Shown here: one piece after another, positions 23,101 to 32,654 of the stretch
Layout of the letters: each line of letters begins with the position of its first letter
Position numbering within the stretch: the first letter of the stretch is position 1
Assembly (NCBI RefSeq): GCF_000305495.1
Contig: NZ_AJTN02000185.1
Span: 1-50,586 of the forward strand
Origin: Peribacillus psychrosaccharolyticus ATCC 23296
GTDB lineage: Bacteria; Bacillota; Bacilli; Bacillales; DSM-1321
Direction: 5' to 3'
Length of the DNA: 50,586 nucleotides
Made by a program: the position numbers and the translations under genes
Notes under the pieces: generated by a model
What the model was told of the DNA's origin: nothing
What the model saw: only the letters and a program-made list of their open reading frames with translations
The model's database searches: none

Positions 23101-24216
23101 TTAGCTCCTTATTGTCTTAATTAATCCGCAGCAAGTATAAGACATATTCTTATATTCTTCAATAGGTACAGAACGGTCCTTAGCTAACAGCATTATATGT
23201 TTTAAGCGTGGATCATTTTTATCTTGCACAAGAATTTTCCAAGGGACCCTGCGGAGTAAAACTCTAGTCGTTTCTCCAACTCCAGGCTTAATATGATTGA
23301 TGTCAGGAATAGAAAATTCTTGTTGGATTTGTTTAATGTTTTCTAACCCAATCCAGCTTGGCTCAGTATGTTCACTTCTTATTTTGTGAAGCTGCTCCTT
23401 AATCCCTTGTTCTTTTTTAGGAAATTCCGAGATCACACGCTGTATAAAGTCATTAGAAACGTCTTCCCCTTCAAGATGCTGATAATACTTGGCACCATGA
23501 AAATCATCAGGTTTAATGAATTTGGTGTTATGAACCGTTCGGCTCACAAGACCTGACACAGTCGAGTTTAGACAAGCACTTGGGATTAAGAAGTCTTCCC
23601 TGGTTCCGTAGATATCCACACAATATCCTGGATCTGCCAATACAGCAAGACTATCATCTACTGTAACACCATACTTCTCATTTAACAGTTTACAAGCCTT
23701 TGTCAATTCATGAGTGATGGCTCCCTTACCGGTCCAGCCATCAATAAATTGAATTTCTTTATCAGGATGATCTTCCAGTATATAGCGCATGGCCTGTTCA
23801 TCAAGCCCTTTTCCACGAATAATTGATACACTATAGTGAGGCACATTCAGTTGAAATGCGAATGATAGATATTTCTTAATTAAAATACCTATCGGTGTCC
23901 CTGCTCTAGCCAGAGAAACAAGGACGATATCTCTGCCCTTTTTACTCACAATTTCTTCAGCAACGACACCAACTGCAATCGCTAACTTACCGGCATATTC
24001 TTCTAATGATTGATGGTAAACCTCCATATACTCCGGTGTTGGTTTATATTCTATTGGCAGCATTTCAGAATAATGAACACCTGATTGGATTGCTTCTTCA
24101 CGATCTTCTGTACCTCTTTCTTCCATTACATCACTTAAGTCTTTTAAAAGAAATGTTACGTCTTCAGCCGGGTAACTTCCCATAGGCGTTAGCTGATAAT
24201 TGTTTTTGACCGTCAT
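23101..24216 (-). CDS. StiP-family protein: PRTase-like domain plus PELOTA RNA-binding domain
   Basis: The 371-aa protein belongs to the StiP/PRTase_1 family of Ter loci, often labelled cysteine protease StiP. The N-terminal part (GSYPAEDVTFLLKDLSDV, IVLVSLARAGTPIGILIKKYL, IQFIDGWTGKGAITHEL) has the phosphoribosyltransferase layout with a degenerate PRPP loop. The C-terminal 85 residues (GVGETTRVLLRRVPWKILV, HIMLLAKDRSVPIEEY, CCGLIKTI) match the PELOTA-type RNA-binding module described with it. It overlaps the upstream PRTase-TRSP gene by 53 nt, and its own ATG is preceded by GAGGGGGA. I regard the biosynthetic role as more likely than proteolysis. Confidence 0.8.
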   Translation of the reverse strand: MTVKNNYQLTPMGSYPAEDVTFLLKDLSDVMEERGTEDREEAIQSGVHYSEMLPIEYKPTPEYMEVYHQSLEEYAGKLAIAVGVVAEEIVSKKGRDIVLVSLARAGTPIGILIKKYLSFAFQLNVPHYSVSIIRGKGLDEQAMRYILEDHPDKEIQFIDGWTGKGAITHELTKACKLLNEKYGVTVDDSLAVLADPGYCVDIYGTREDFLIPSACLNSTVSGLVSRTVHNTKFIKPDDFHGAKYYQHLEGEDVSNDFIQRVISEFPKKEQGIKEQLHKIRSEHTEPSWIGLENIKQIQQEFSIPDINHIKPGVGETTRVLLRRVPWKILVQDKNDPRLKHIMLLAKDRSVPIEEYKNMSYTCCGLIKTIRS

Positions 24217-25624
24217 TGAACATATCCCCCTCGTTCATGATTACAACAAATATTCGTTTGGCTCCAACCTCCTGTAATGCTTCAAGCAGTGATGATAATT
24301 GCTCATCCGCAACATTGCGTTCTATACATAAATAAATATCTTCATAGCTTCCATATTCTATATTATAAAAGTAATTCGTTACCCTATCGTCATCCGGACA
24401 CGGGAAAGAAAAACCACTTCTAACAGCATATCCTTCTTGATCAACCCGATGAATAGGGCTTCTTGTCGTTGATTGAAAATAAATATTTTCTCCCATAAAG
24501 GATGCGATTTTCATTGGTAAGTACATAAACTCTCCAGTACCAAGACATAGAGCCCTGCCGCCAGAACGCGTTTTGCCTAATTCTTCGCCAACATTACGGG
24601 CATAATAGTTAATATCCGCCCTGTCATCTGAGGTAACACCATTAAAGCGGCCTGTCATCGCTGAATAGGGCACATGATTAATCTCGCCATTACTCGTAAC
24701 TGAGGAGAGCTCCAAATCTTTCATTCGTTTGAACTGATTAAATTGATTCAAATGAATTTTCTCTACAAGTGCACGAATAGGCTCAGATGGACGACTGTAT
24801 TCATAGATACCTTCTTCTTCAACAGGCGTTCCTTCAACTGTAATTTCCCCAGCTAATAACGTTACTGTTTTCACCGTGATTCCTAGCCTTTGCTCAAGTT
24901 CATGATATCTTTTTTTATCTTGCTCCGAACGCCAGTCTAATAATGAGACGACCACATATTCATCACGAGGGTATTCCCGATGAATAGCCTCGATAATATT
25001 AATGGCCGTTTTCCCGGTCGTAATCTCATCGTCCACAAGAACGATTGGACCGCTTTTTTTGAACAGTTCTTCTTTCCCAAAACAACTTTGAGCTGTCGCA
25101 TGGGAATGTTCTTCCTCAAACTTAATGACTGACTCTAAGCCCTGCACATTTTCTCTAGTTGTATGTATATAAGCTGCGTTATCGAACAAATCAAAAACAC
25201 TTTGTCCTAATGATGTAGCTGTTTCTGCAAATCCGATAAAGAGGGTTTCCTCTGGCAGCACAAATGGACGTCGCATTAGTTCCTGGTATAGATCCTTTTC
25301 CCCTTTACCAGTTAATAGTGCCTCAATTATCTCATCGCGTTTAGGTACTTGCTGCTTAAATAGCTCTTCTATTAACCGAATACCAAGCAGTGCCCCGCTT
25401 ATTAACGAAGTAACGGGTGCAATAGGTATATGCTTGCCAAGAAGCTTGCTGACAAATAAGAAGCCTCGTTTTTTATTTTTCCGTGCAGCCATTCCAAAAA
25501 GATAATCCAGTGGAAGGTCATAGGGATTTTCTTTTACGTGTACCTCTACAGATAATGAATCTAAGATATTAAATGTGGATAAGTTCTTGTTCAGTGAGTA
25601 AATCGATGTATGAGTTCTGTTCAT
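24164..25624 (-). CDS. PRTase-TRSP fusion of the Ter biosynthetic module
   Basis: The 486-aa protein has a phosphoribosyltransferase domain with the PRPP-binding motif IVLVDDEITTGKTAINII (about 195-212). A C-terminal TRSP domain carries its name-giving motif in STTRSPIHRVD. It is the second PRTase of the module; such pairs are thought to attach or exchange a base-like group on ribose phosphate. The start at 25624 overlaps the lyase gene by 56 nt; no other ATG, GTG or TTG near the overlap fits, and GGGGTG lies just upstream. Long overlaps on both sides suggest obligate co-translation. Confidence 0.8.
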   Translation of the reverse strand: MNRTHTSIYSLNKNLSTFNILDSLSVEVHVKENPYDLPLDYLFGMAARKNKKRGFLFVSKLLGKHIPIAPVTSLISGALLGIRLIEELFKQQVPKRDEIIEALLTGKGEKDLYQELMRRPFVLPEETLFIGFAETATSLGQSVFDLFDNAAYIHTTRENVQGLESVIKFEEEHSHATAQSCFGKEELFKKSGPIVLVDDEITTGKTAINIIEAIHREYPRDEYVVVSLLDWRSEQDKKRYHELEQRLGITVKTVTLLAGEITVEGTPVEEEGIYEYSRPSEPIRALVEKIHLNQFNQFKRMKDLELSSVTSNGEINHVPYSAMTGRFNGVTSDDRADINYYARNVGEELGKTRSGGRALCLGTGEFMYLPMKIASFMGENIYFQSTTRSPIHRVDQEGYAVRSGFSFPCPDDDRVTNYFYNIEYGSYEDIYLCIERNVADEQLSSLLEALQEVGAKRIFVVIMNEGDMFNDGQKQLSANAYGKLPG

Positions 25625-26765
25625 GGAACACCCCGTATACTTTCGCCTTATTTAGAATTTTTTTCGCCCAATTATAATGAGGCTTCATTTCATTCATTTT
25701 GTTAGAAAAGTGGCTCTTTAACACGCCGCCTTCGCCTTCCATACTCTCTAAAATACTAACTGCATCCATGTATTCTTCATAAGAAACAACACTAAATGCA
25801 TGTACGGGTTTTATATGAGTCGGATGAATAATCGTTTTTCCTGTCAGGCCATTATTTTTATCCATCATTACTTCTTTAATGAGTCCATCTAAGTATTGAT
25901 TAATCATCTCTTTACGAATAGCCAGTCCCTCTTTACCTAGTATGTTTTCAAAAGGTGTTTCTCTTAACTGCGGTTTCATGACTCGCTCGCTCTTATAAAA
26001 GTACTCCCATACCGGTCCAGATACAATATATTCTTTTTCACTGCGACCAAAGATATTAACCATGTCCGCAATGCAGTCTCTCACCACGGAAATATCATAA
26101 ATGGTGTAGTCGCTGCTTCGGCGGATACCAAAAAGCCCACAGAAATCAGTGGCTCCCATCCGAACATTTAAAATAAGGTCATAGTTTTCATCAAGCAGCT
26201 TTTTGATACCGATTAACTCTGTAATTCTTGATTCTTTATAAATTACTTCCGGTGATTCTAAGATTGGCATTCCATATAGACGTATACTGTATTTCTCGTT
26301 AATTTCATGCAAGGCAGTTAAATATTCACTACCATTAAATCGTGTGAATTTTGGGAAAACAAAACCAGTCAAAACGCTCAGTGCCTTACTTAAATTATCT
26401 GCCACATGCTTCATTTGTAAATAGCTTCTCACTCGAATAAAAATAAGGGGAAGATCATCAACATTACATGTCCCTAAATCGATACTTTCGGAAAGCTGTT
26501 GAAGCTGGTTAATCACATTCATTTCTGCCTGTTCAACCTCTTTATCACTAACCGCGTCCTCTAGATCTATTACCATAGAGACTAATCCATCATGTTTTTG
26601 CGCGATAATTTCAGAGCATATCGCGGATCTTGTACCTGGCATATACAAAGTTGCACCCAGTGATAACGCCAACAGTTCTTTGGAACTTTCTTTAGTAAAA
26701 TTCATTGGTTCTCGATAAAAAATATCTTTAACACTTTCCTCTGTTAAGTAATTAAAATGCCTCAT
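25569..26765 (-). CDS. HpcH/HpaI-like TIM-barrel C-C bond lyase of the Ter module
   Basis: The 398-aa protein resembles citrate-lyase beta/HpcH aldolases. LYMPGTRSAICSEI, SMVIDLEDAVSD, PLIFIRVRS, GMPILESPEVIYK and VRMGATDFCGLFGIRRSSDYT carry the expected phosphate/CoA-like arginine, Mg2+-binding Glu/Asp and substrate arginines. A C-terminal IIHPTHIKPVHA segment follows. The Ter-associated C-C lyase is predicted to act in synthesis of the nucleoside-like product. It is the first gene of the second Ter transcript, following a hairpin after terC. The ribosome binding site AAAGGAGA is good. Confidence 0.82.
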   Translation of the reverse strand: MRHFNYLTEESVKDIFYREPMNFTKESSKELLALSLGATLYMPGTRSAICSEIIAQKHDGLVSMVIDLEDAVSDKEVEQAEMNVINQLQQLSESIDLGTCNVDDLPLIFIRVRSYLQMKHVADNLSKALSVLTGFVFPKFTRFNGSEYLTALHEINEKYSIRLYGMPILESPEVIYKESRITELIGIKKLLDENYDLILNVRMGATDFCGLFGIRRSSDYTIYDISVVRDCIADMVNIFGRSEKEYIVSGPVWEYFYKSERVMKPQLRETPFENILGKEGLAIRKEMINQYLDGLIKEVMMDKNNGLTGKTIIHPTHIKPVHAFSVVSYEEYMDAVSILESMEGEGGVLKSHFSNKMNEMKPHYNWAKKILNKAKVYGVFHEQNSYIDLLTEQELIHI

Positions 26766-26832
26766 AAGTTAATCTCCTTTACACTGCGACACACACTCTC
26801 TACCTTTGCTGGATAAGTCTTTAAAATAAACG

Positions 26833-26863
26833 AAAGGGAAAACACAAATGTGTTCACCCTTTT
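26833..26863 (-). terminator. Hairpin after terC, possible terminator or attenuator
   Basis: On the minus strand AAAGGG-tG-AACACA pairs with TGTGTT-tt-CCCTTT. The following sequence is T-rich but broken (CGTTTATTTTA), so some read-through into the lyase operon is likely. Confidence 0.6.
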
Positions 26864-26871
26864 CATTTCAT

Positions 26872-27648
26872 TTATTCATTTGAAACTTCACTTACTTTAC
26901 GTTGATTGAACTTATGAACGATGAATGTAATTAGGAATACACCCACTAGCACGCTGAAGAATACTAATTCACCAACATGGTACCAATGGCTCATAACCAT
27001 CTTAATACCAATAATTGCAATTAAGATAAACGCTGTCGCTTCAAGTTCTGGAATCTTTTCAATAAGTGTCAGGAATATTTGAGCAACACCACGCATCATT
27101 AATACTCCAAGCAGTCCACCTAGGAAAAGTACCCAGATCTGATCACTTACACCAAACGCTGCGATAACCGAGTCAATTGAGAACGCAATATCCATGACTT
27201 CAACCGCTGCAACAGTACCCCAGAAGTTACCGAATAGTCGAATGAAAATACCTTGTTTGCTAAGGGCTTTTTCTTCATCATCATGTTCTTCTGCTGCACT
27301 TTCTCTTCGCTTTTTAAGAAAGTGACTAATTGCAAGCCATAGAAGATATCCGCCGCCGGCGATTTTAATCCACCAAATTTGTATGAGGTAGACCCCGACT
27401 CCTATAGCGATAAACCTGAATATATAGGCACCGACAATTCCATAAAACAACGCCTTTTTCTGTTGTTCTTTTGGAAGAGGTTTAACCATAACCGCCAGAA
27501 CAAGGGCATTATCCGCTGAAAGTAAACCTTCCAAAACGATTAATGTACCAATTACTGCCCAAGCAGAAGGGTCCGTAATAACTTGTTGGATTGCCTCCCA
27601 CGAAAAGAACTTTCCGTATGTGTCCATCATTCCTGAAAAAAAGTCCAT
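26872..27648 (-). CDS. yceF: TerC-family integral membrane protein (YceF-like)
   Basis: The 258-aa protein has about seven membrane helices. The family's charged helix VLEGLLSADNALVLAVMV and the matching FSIDSVIAAFGV are present; their acidic residues are thought to bind metal. A charged cytosolic loop (KKRRESAAEEHDDEEKAL) divides the protein. TerC proteins form the membrane part of the Ter stress complex and in Bacillus some (MeeF/MeeY, YceF/YkoY) export manganese, which metallates secreted enzymes. It follows three TerD genes in the same order as B. subtilis yceCDEF. Confidence 0.88.
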   Translation of the reverse strand: MDFFSGMMDTYGKFFSWEAIQQVITDPSAWAVIGTLIVLEGLLSADNALVLAVMVKPLPKEQQKKALFYGIVGAYIFRFIAIGVGVYLIQIWWIKIAGGGYLLWLAISHFLKKRRESAAEEHDDEEKALSKQGIFIRLFGNFWGTVAAVEVMDIAFSIDSVIAAFGVSDQIWVLFLGGLLGVLMMRGVAQIFLTLIEKIPELEATAFILIAIIGIKMVMSHWYHVGELVFFSVLVGVFLITFIVHKFNQRKVSEVSNE

Positions 27649-27741
27649 GTAAAATCTCCTTTAAGGTTTTGCATGCTTCGGGCTTTTTCTCCTTTGCGGG
27701 GAGGCAAACCGTATCACGAATATTTTTTTACTATTTATTTC

Positions 27742-28320
27742 TTAAACACTTAATCCGTAGTTTCGACAAAGGGCACCCAGCCCGCCTGAAAAACCACTGC
27801 CAATGGCATTAAATTTCCACTCAGAACCGTGGCGATATAATTCACAAATGACTACAGCTGTTTCAATGGAGAAATCTTCACCTAAATCATAGCGAAGTAC
27901 CTCTTCATTATTATCTGCATTTACAACGCGAACAAACGCATTTGATACTTGGCCAAAGTTCTGGCTTCGTTGGTCGGCATCGTGAATCGTTACCGTAATC
28001 GCAACCTTATGAGTAGTGGAAGGCACCTTAGAGAAATCAATGACAATTTGCTCGTCATCTCCATCCCCTTCTCCTGTCCGGTTATCACCAGTGTGCACGA
28101 CGGCTCCGCTAGGATCTTGTAAGTTATTATAGAAAATAAAATCTAAATCTTGTGTACAAACATTATTTGCATCGACTAGAAAAGCAGATGCATCAAGGTC
28201 AAAATCATAACCGCCTGAGTATCGATTTGTATCCCAGCCTAAACCAATAATGGCCTTTGTTAGTCCTGGATTTGTTTTAGTTAAATCGATTCTCTGGCCT
28301 TTTGCTAAAGAAATGGTCAT
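27742..28320 (-). CDS. yceE: TerD-family protein (YceE-like)
   Basis: A 192-aa single TerD domain. [64 protein letters not shown] and [18 protein letters not shown] cover the domain from end to end, with the acidic calcium ligands kept. It is the third of three TerD genes, sharing about two-thirds identity by eye with the one upstream. The position and order match B. subtilis yceE. The symbol is by gene order. Confidence 0.88.
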   Translation of the reverse strand: MTISLAKGQRIDLTKTNPGLTKAIIGLGWDTNRYSGGYDFDLDASAFLVDANNVCTQDLDFIFYNNLQDPSGAVVHTGDNRTGEGDGDDEQIVIDFSKVPSTTHKVAITVTIHDADQRSQNFGQVSNAFVRVVNADNNEEVLRYDLGEDFSIETAVVICELYRHGSEWKFNAIGSGFSGGLGALCRNYGLSV

Positions 28321-28369
28321 TTAACTCATCCTCTCAACTAAAAAGTGTATGTCTTGTTGAATCCCATAC

Positions 28370-28951
28370 TCAGCCTGCTGATAGACCATAATCATTAACA
28401 AGTGAAGCTAGTCCACCTTGATATCCGCTTCCAATGGCATTAAATTTCCATTCGCCGCCATGACGGTATAACTCAGCTACAACTACAGCTGTTTCAATAG
28501 AGAAATCTTCGCCAAGATCGTAACGAATTAATTCTTCATTACTCTGTTCATTCACTACTCGAACAAATGCGTTAGATACTTGACCAAAGTTTTGGCTGCG
28601 TGCGTCAGCATCATGAATAGTAATAGTAAATGCAATTTTTTCAACTTCTGCAGGAACTTTACTTAAATCAATTTTGATTTGTTCATCATCTCCGTCTCCT
28701 GCACCAGTAAGGTTATCTCCCGTATGAACAACAGAACCATTACCGCCTTGAAGATTATTAAAGAAAACAAAATCTTTTTCAGAAGCTACTTTACCTGATG
28801 CATTAAGAAGAAATACGGATGAATCTAAGTCAAAGTCGTTTCCGCCATCATACTTATTTGTGTCCCAACCTAGACCAACAACAAGATTTTTCAAACCAGG
28901 ATTTGATTTAGTTAAGTCTACTTTTTGTCCTTTACTTAAAGAAATTGCCAT
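28370..28951 (-). CDS. yceD: TerD-family protein (YceD-like)
   Basis: A 193-aa TerD domain ([94 protein letters not shown]). It starts at an ATG with a GAGG ribosome binding site. It lies 49 nt upstream of the yceE-like gene. TerD proteins bind calcium and assemble with TerC and TerB at the membrane in stress protection against tellurite, oxidants and phage. Confidence 0.88.
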   Translation of the reverse strand: MAISLSKGQKVDLTKSNPGLKNLVVGLGWDTNKYDGGNDFDLDSSVFLLNASGKVASEKDFVFFNNLQGGNGSVVHTGDNLTGAGDGDDEQIKIDLSKVPAEVEKIAFTITIHDADARSQNFGQVSNAFVRVVNEQSNEELIRYDLGEDFSIETAVVVAELYRHGGEWKFNAIGSGYQGGLASLVNDYGLSAG

Positions 28952-28979
28952 TTTACATTACCTCACTTTTATTTTTTAT

Positions 28980-29591
28980 TTATACGTATTTATTTGCTAT
29001 TTCCGAGATGGATGTATCTTTTGTTCCGTCACCAATTGCGTTGAATTTCCATTCACCATTATGACGGTAAATTTCACCTACAAATAATGAAGTCAACCCA
29101 GAATAGTTATCTGTTAAATTGAAGTGAATCATTTCCTCATTATTAGAATTATCAACTAAACGAATAAAAGCATTTTGTATCATACCAAAATCTTGTTTTC
29201 TTGATACACAAGAATAGATGTTGACAACGAAGACAAGCTTATGGACTGAAGGCGAAATCGATTTTAGATCAACGACGATCTGCTCATCATCCCCATCACC
29301 GTCTCCTGTTAAATTATCTCCTGAATGTCGAACACTATTGTCGGCACTTTTTAGATTGCCGAAGTAAATCAGGCTGTTTTTGTTTGCCATCTTACCTTTT
29401 TCATCAAGCATAAGTACAGAAGCATCACAGTCAATATTAGCTGTACCGCCGCCTCCAAATAAACCGCCAAATAATCCTTTGGACTTTTCAGCTGTAACCG
29501 GATCCCAGCCAAGACCTACAGTAAGAGAAGATAAACCAGCTCTTCCTTTTGTAAGATCTATTTTCTGTCCCTTTTGTAACGAAATTGCCAA
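28980..29591 (-). CDS. yceC: TerD-family protein (YceC-like) with glycine-rich insert
   Basis: The first TerD gene encodes 203 aa. I choose the TTG at 29591, because the TerD proteins start M-A-I-S-L and AGAGGA lies 10 nt upstream; a GTG at 29600 would be too close to that site. The domain is more divergent than the other two: after GLGWDPVTAEK comes a glycine/phenylalanine loop (GLFGGLFGGGG), and the first acidic motif is NIDCDASVLM. The rest ([32 protein letters not shown]) is normal. A short perfect inverted repeat (TCACGC/GCGTGA) lies 40 nt upstream. Confidence 0.85.
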   Translation of the reverse strand: MAISLQKGQKIDLTKGRAGLSSLTVGLGWDPVTAEKSKGLFGGLFGGGGTANIDCDASVLMLDEKGKMANKNSLIYFGNLKSADNSVRHSGDNLTGDGDGDDEQIVVDLKSISPSVHKLVFVVNIYSCVSRKQDFGMIQNAFIRLVDNSNNEEMIHFNLTDNYSGLTSLFVGEIYRHNGEWKFNAIGDGTKDTSISEIANKYV

Positions 29592-29704
29592 TAGGTTCAC
29601 GTCCTCTCGAATTCTCTACCCTATAAGATTCACGCCAGCGTGATTATATATTTATTGTAACATCTGATGCCTATTTGCACAAATATAAATTACTTTTCTT
29701 ATGA

Positions 29705-30802
29705 TTAACCTTTCAACTGCCTTGTTTGATATGTTTCTTTCAGTTCGATTAAACGCTTAGTCCCCTCTTCACGGGTACGTTTATTTTCTTCTTCAATTCG
29801 TTTTGTTTCTTCAAGGCCTTTGATAATAATGCTCCAAGATTCTTCAATAGTTTCAATTTTTATGCTTGGTGCCCCTGCAAGACGAGCAATATCCACACTT
29901 TGGGAAGTGATATTTTGAGCGTTACGGATAAGCATTTCATTAGTACGTTTGTCCAGCTCACTCATTGAATCGGCCACAAGCTTTTGACGTTTAGCTGAAA
30001 CTGCTTGTATAAGTCCATTTTTAAAGATTGGAATGGTTGTTACAAAGGCCGAATTTATTTTCCCTATAAGTTTGGTATTTCCTCGCTGTAAAAGACGTAT
30101 TTGCGGAGCTGTCTGTAACGCAACCATTTTGGCCATTTCAAGGTCATAAACTCGTTGTTCAAGGGCCTCAATACCATTTCTCAGCGTATCTAATTCCATG
30201 CCTGCAATTTGATCGCCGGATGCTGCGCGCGTCTCATATTCAGGAAGAAGCGTTGCTTTTAGTTCCTCAACCTTGGCATTTCCCGCCACAGCATATTTCT
30301 CAAGGGCTAAATAATAGTTAAAATTCTGCTCATACAATTCTTCTAACGTGTGTGTGGATGACACCATTTCATTTTGGTACTTGGATATTTCAACATAGAC
30401 CTTATCTATCTCACCTCCCATCGATTGATATTTACCAAAGATCTTATCAATCATTTTTTCCCCTTTATTAAATAATTTTGATAAGAGACCCCTTTTCTCT
30501 GGGGCGAAATCTTTGCTGTCGAACCGATCCATTATTTTGCCGAGCTGTTTTAGCAGCTCACTGGAATCTTCCATTGAACTCGATTTCATTGTTGATAGAA
30601 TACGATCTGAGAATTTAGATATTTCCATTGCTGGTTCTTTACCGAATTCTAAAAGAGACATTTGATTTTTCACGTCAATTTGCTGAGCAAGTCGGGCAAC
30701 TTCAGGATCATTTTGAAGCTGCACCTTAAGTTCTTCCGTTTTTGCTAAGGACACCTGATTTGTGTTTTCATCGAAGATTTCAGTACTCTTCAAATTTGCC
30801 AT
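29705..30802 (-). CDS. yceH: TelA/YceH toxic-anion resistance protein
   Basis: The 365-aa protein is mostly helical with long coiled-coil stretches, as in the TelA (toxic anion resistance) family. Family segments include KIFGKYQSMGGEIDKVYVEISKYQNEM, LALEKYAVAGN and TTIPIFKNGLIQAVSAKRQKLVADSMSELDKRTNEMLIRNAQN. The start is the ATG at 30802 (AAAGAGGG upstream); 12 more in-frame codons lie before it without a ribosome binding site. It sits between YceG and the TerD genes. Its biochemical role is unknown; the family is consistently part of Ter stress loci. Confidence 0.87.
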   Translation of the reverse strand: MANLKSTEIFDENTNQVSLAKTEELKVQLQNDPEVARLAQQIDVKNQMSLLEFGKEPAMEISKFSDRILSTMKSSSMEDSSELLKQLGKIMDRFDSKDFAPEKRGLLSKLFNKGEKMIDKIFGKYQSMGGEIDKVYVEISKYQNEMVSSTHTLEELYEQNFNYYLALEKYAVAGNAKVEELKATLLPEYETRAASGDQIAGMELDTLRNGIEALEQRVYDLEMAKMVALQTAPQIRLLQRGNTKLIGKINSAFVTTIPIFKNGLIQAVSAKRQKLVADSMSELDKRTNEMLIRNAQNITSQSVDIARLAGAPSIKIETIEESWSIIIKGLEETKRIEEENKRTREEGTKRLIELKETYQTRQLKG

Positions 30803-30846
30803 ACTAATCCCTCTTTTCTTATAATTTTCCACTAGCAAACCACTAG

Positions 30847-32469
30847 TTATGTATCTTTTCGAAATAGCCTGCGCCAGATTGGGAGTTTAGGTTCCTGATA
30901 TTCATACTCGAACTCAAACTGCTCTAATAAATGGATATCATACACATGCTCATCAATGTATAACTCTAAATCCCTTAATCCAGAAGGATTAAAGAGTAGA
31001 ATATCTATCCCAATCTCGTTCAATAGCAGCAACAATGCTGCATCAGATCGGCTGATTCCTCCCGTTGCACCACTATTATAAAGGATAACTCGCGGTACTT
31101 GCTGCGGATAATCAAACTTCATAAAAAGGGTAACAACTGATTTGGGCAAAGCCGTCAGCTGCGTAAACAAGAACTGTTTAACATCTTCCACTGATTCATG
31201 ACCCTCAGGAAGAAGTTTAGGTTGAGCACATACTCTAGAAATTCCTGCAGCAATGGCCAGCTGTACGCCTGTCGGAAGCTGATTAAGCCGCCACCAGACA
31301 CTTTTAATCATCTTTTCTGGATCAAGCGTCCCATCTGGATTTAGCGCATGATCATAATGGTATTTATGATTGGCTTTTATACTGTTGGTAAAAGGGAAAT
31401 ATCGAATGAATAAGGACAACTCCCCCTCCTTTAATTGTTCTACACGTTCCCAATAGTTCCGCCGATTTTCAGAAACACCTGAAATTTTGGCAAATACGGA
31501 GGGGATATAGATTTCATTTCCTTCAATATAAAAGCCAGGGCGTATGAAGGCCCTTTCCTTACTCATTAAAAATAGTTCATCATAGGTCGTTTTCAACGTA
31601 ATCGATACCGGTAAATGAGATCGATATTGCCATGGTTTAAAAATAGGTGTTTCTTCTGAATGAAGGATGCGGTCAATTTCTTTTGAAGCTTGATAAGCTA
31701 CTGTTGCTTTTCTAACTGGCTTTGACTTTGGAAATGGTCTAGGCTGTTTTTTAACAGGAAAATCCTGTACAACCATGAGCGTTTTCTCTGGATCAAACTC
31801 TTTAAAAATGTCTTCACCATTTGGATGGAAAATCAATAAATCAATACCTAGTAATTTTGTTAAGAATAAAAAGTACTGTTCGCTTTTTGTTGCCTCACCA
31901 TACCAGATGATACAGGGTACAAGGACATCATCCATTTTTTTAAGCAGGTCATTAATATGGTTCCAAACCCATTTTGTCAGATCCATAATTACCCGCCTAA
32001 AGTCTGGATGTTTTAACCCGCCATCATGTTTTGCTGCAAATTGATTCAACACTTCGATGTAACTTTCTCGGATATACCGGTGTAATGATGCATCCTGATG
32101 AGAGGGAATCAACTGTCTTCCTTCCATAAAAGCTATAAATCGATTAACAGAAAGTGATTCACTTTGATTCACTTGCAGCACACTTTGTAGAGATTGAAAT
32201 ATTTGAGGGGCAATTTCTTTATTTAGATGATCACTCCATACCTCAACATTCGGTTTTTGTGACAGCTCATATAAGGTAAGATAATAATCATCTTCATCAT
32301 GGGGAATCCCCAAAAAGCGAGCAGCAACTTGACCAAAACTAAATCCATCTGTATCTATTTGATGATGTTCACGTTCAGAACGCGGACTATCTATCATTTT
32401 CTTCCATTCAGTATCTTTAAAGGTAATTAGTTGTGGATTGATCTTAGCATATTGGCCAAAAGCGCCCAA
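30847..32469 (-). CDS. yceG: YceG-family component of the Ter biosynthetic module
   Basis: A 540-aa protein of the YceG_bac family, always found with Ter genes and of unknown activity. Two similar halves can be seen: each contains a W-x-x-I or I-x-x-S basic region and a segment reading VPCIIWYGEATKSEQYFLFLTKLLGIDLLIFHPNG or VPRVILYNSGATGGISRSDAALLLLLNEIGIDILLFNPSG, ending in a repeated LLxFxPxG. The start is a TTG at 32469 with a strong GGGGGGAG ribosome binding site, close to the length of B. subtilis YceG. A consistent ECF-sigma promoter lies 41-68 bp upstream. Confidence 0.82.
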   Translation of the reverse strand: MGAFGQYAKINPQLITFKDTEWKKMIDSPRSEREHHQIDTDGFSFGQVAARFLGIPHDEDDYYLTLYELSQKPNVEVWSDHLNKEIAPQIFQSLQSVLQVNQSESLSVNRFIAFMEGRQLIPSHQDASLHRYIRESYIEVLNQFAAKHDGGLKHPDFRRVIMDLTKWVWNHINDLLKKMDDVLVPCIIWYGEATKSEQYFLFLTKLLGIDLLIFHPNGEDIFKEFDPEKTLMVVQDFPVKKQPRPFPKSKPVRKATVAYQASKEIDRILHSEETPIFKPWQYRSHLPVSITLKTTYDELFLMSKERAFIRPGFYIEGNEIYIPSVFAKISGVSENRRNYWERVEQLKEGELSLFIRYFPFTNSIKANHKYHYDHALNPDGTLDPEKMIKSVWWRLNQLPTGVQLAIAAGISRVCAQPKLLPEGHESVEDVKQFLFTQLTALPKSVVTLFMKFDYPQQVPRVILYNSGATGGISRSDAALLLLLNEIGIDILLFNPSGLRDLELYIDEHVYDIHLLEQFEFEYEYQEPKLPIWRRLFRKDT

Positions 32470-32509
32470 CGTGCTCCCCCCTTTCTTTACCCGTTTACTC
32501 CTATTAAGT

Positions 32510-32537
32510 ATAACGTATAAGTACGCAAAAGGTTTCA
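32510..32537 (-). promoter_or_regulatory. ECF-sigma-type promoter upstream of yceG
   Basis: On the minus strand a -35 TGAAAC (32537-32532) and a -10 CGTTAT (32515-32510) are separated by exactly 16 nt. This is the spacing and -35 core of sigma-W/M/X promoters. The B. subtilis yce operon is known to be under such control. Confidence 0.6.
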
Positions 32538-32591
32538 AATGACACACATTCGTTGGTAGTAAATTATGCGTTCATCCTAGCTGACTATCCC

Positions 32592-32634
32592 TAAAAAAAG
32601 AAAAACCCATACTTCCAAAATGGAAGCTGGGTTT
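32592..32634 (-). terminator. Intrinsic terminator after the ATP-grasp gene
   Basis: On the minus strand AACCCAgcTTCCA pairs with TGGAAgtaTGGGTT across a TTT loop and continues TTTCTTTTTTT. Confidence 0.85.
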
Positions 32635-32654
32635 ACATTTTCGCCTAACATCCA

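Noticed and set aside
23101-24216. Cysteine protease as the function of the StiP-family protein
   Set aside because: No protease catalytic triad is evident. The PRTase-like core, PELOTA-like tail and operon context favour a biosynthetic role.
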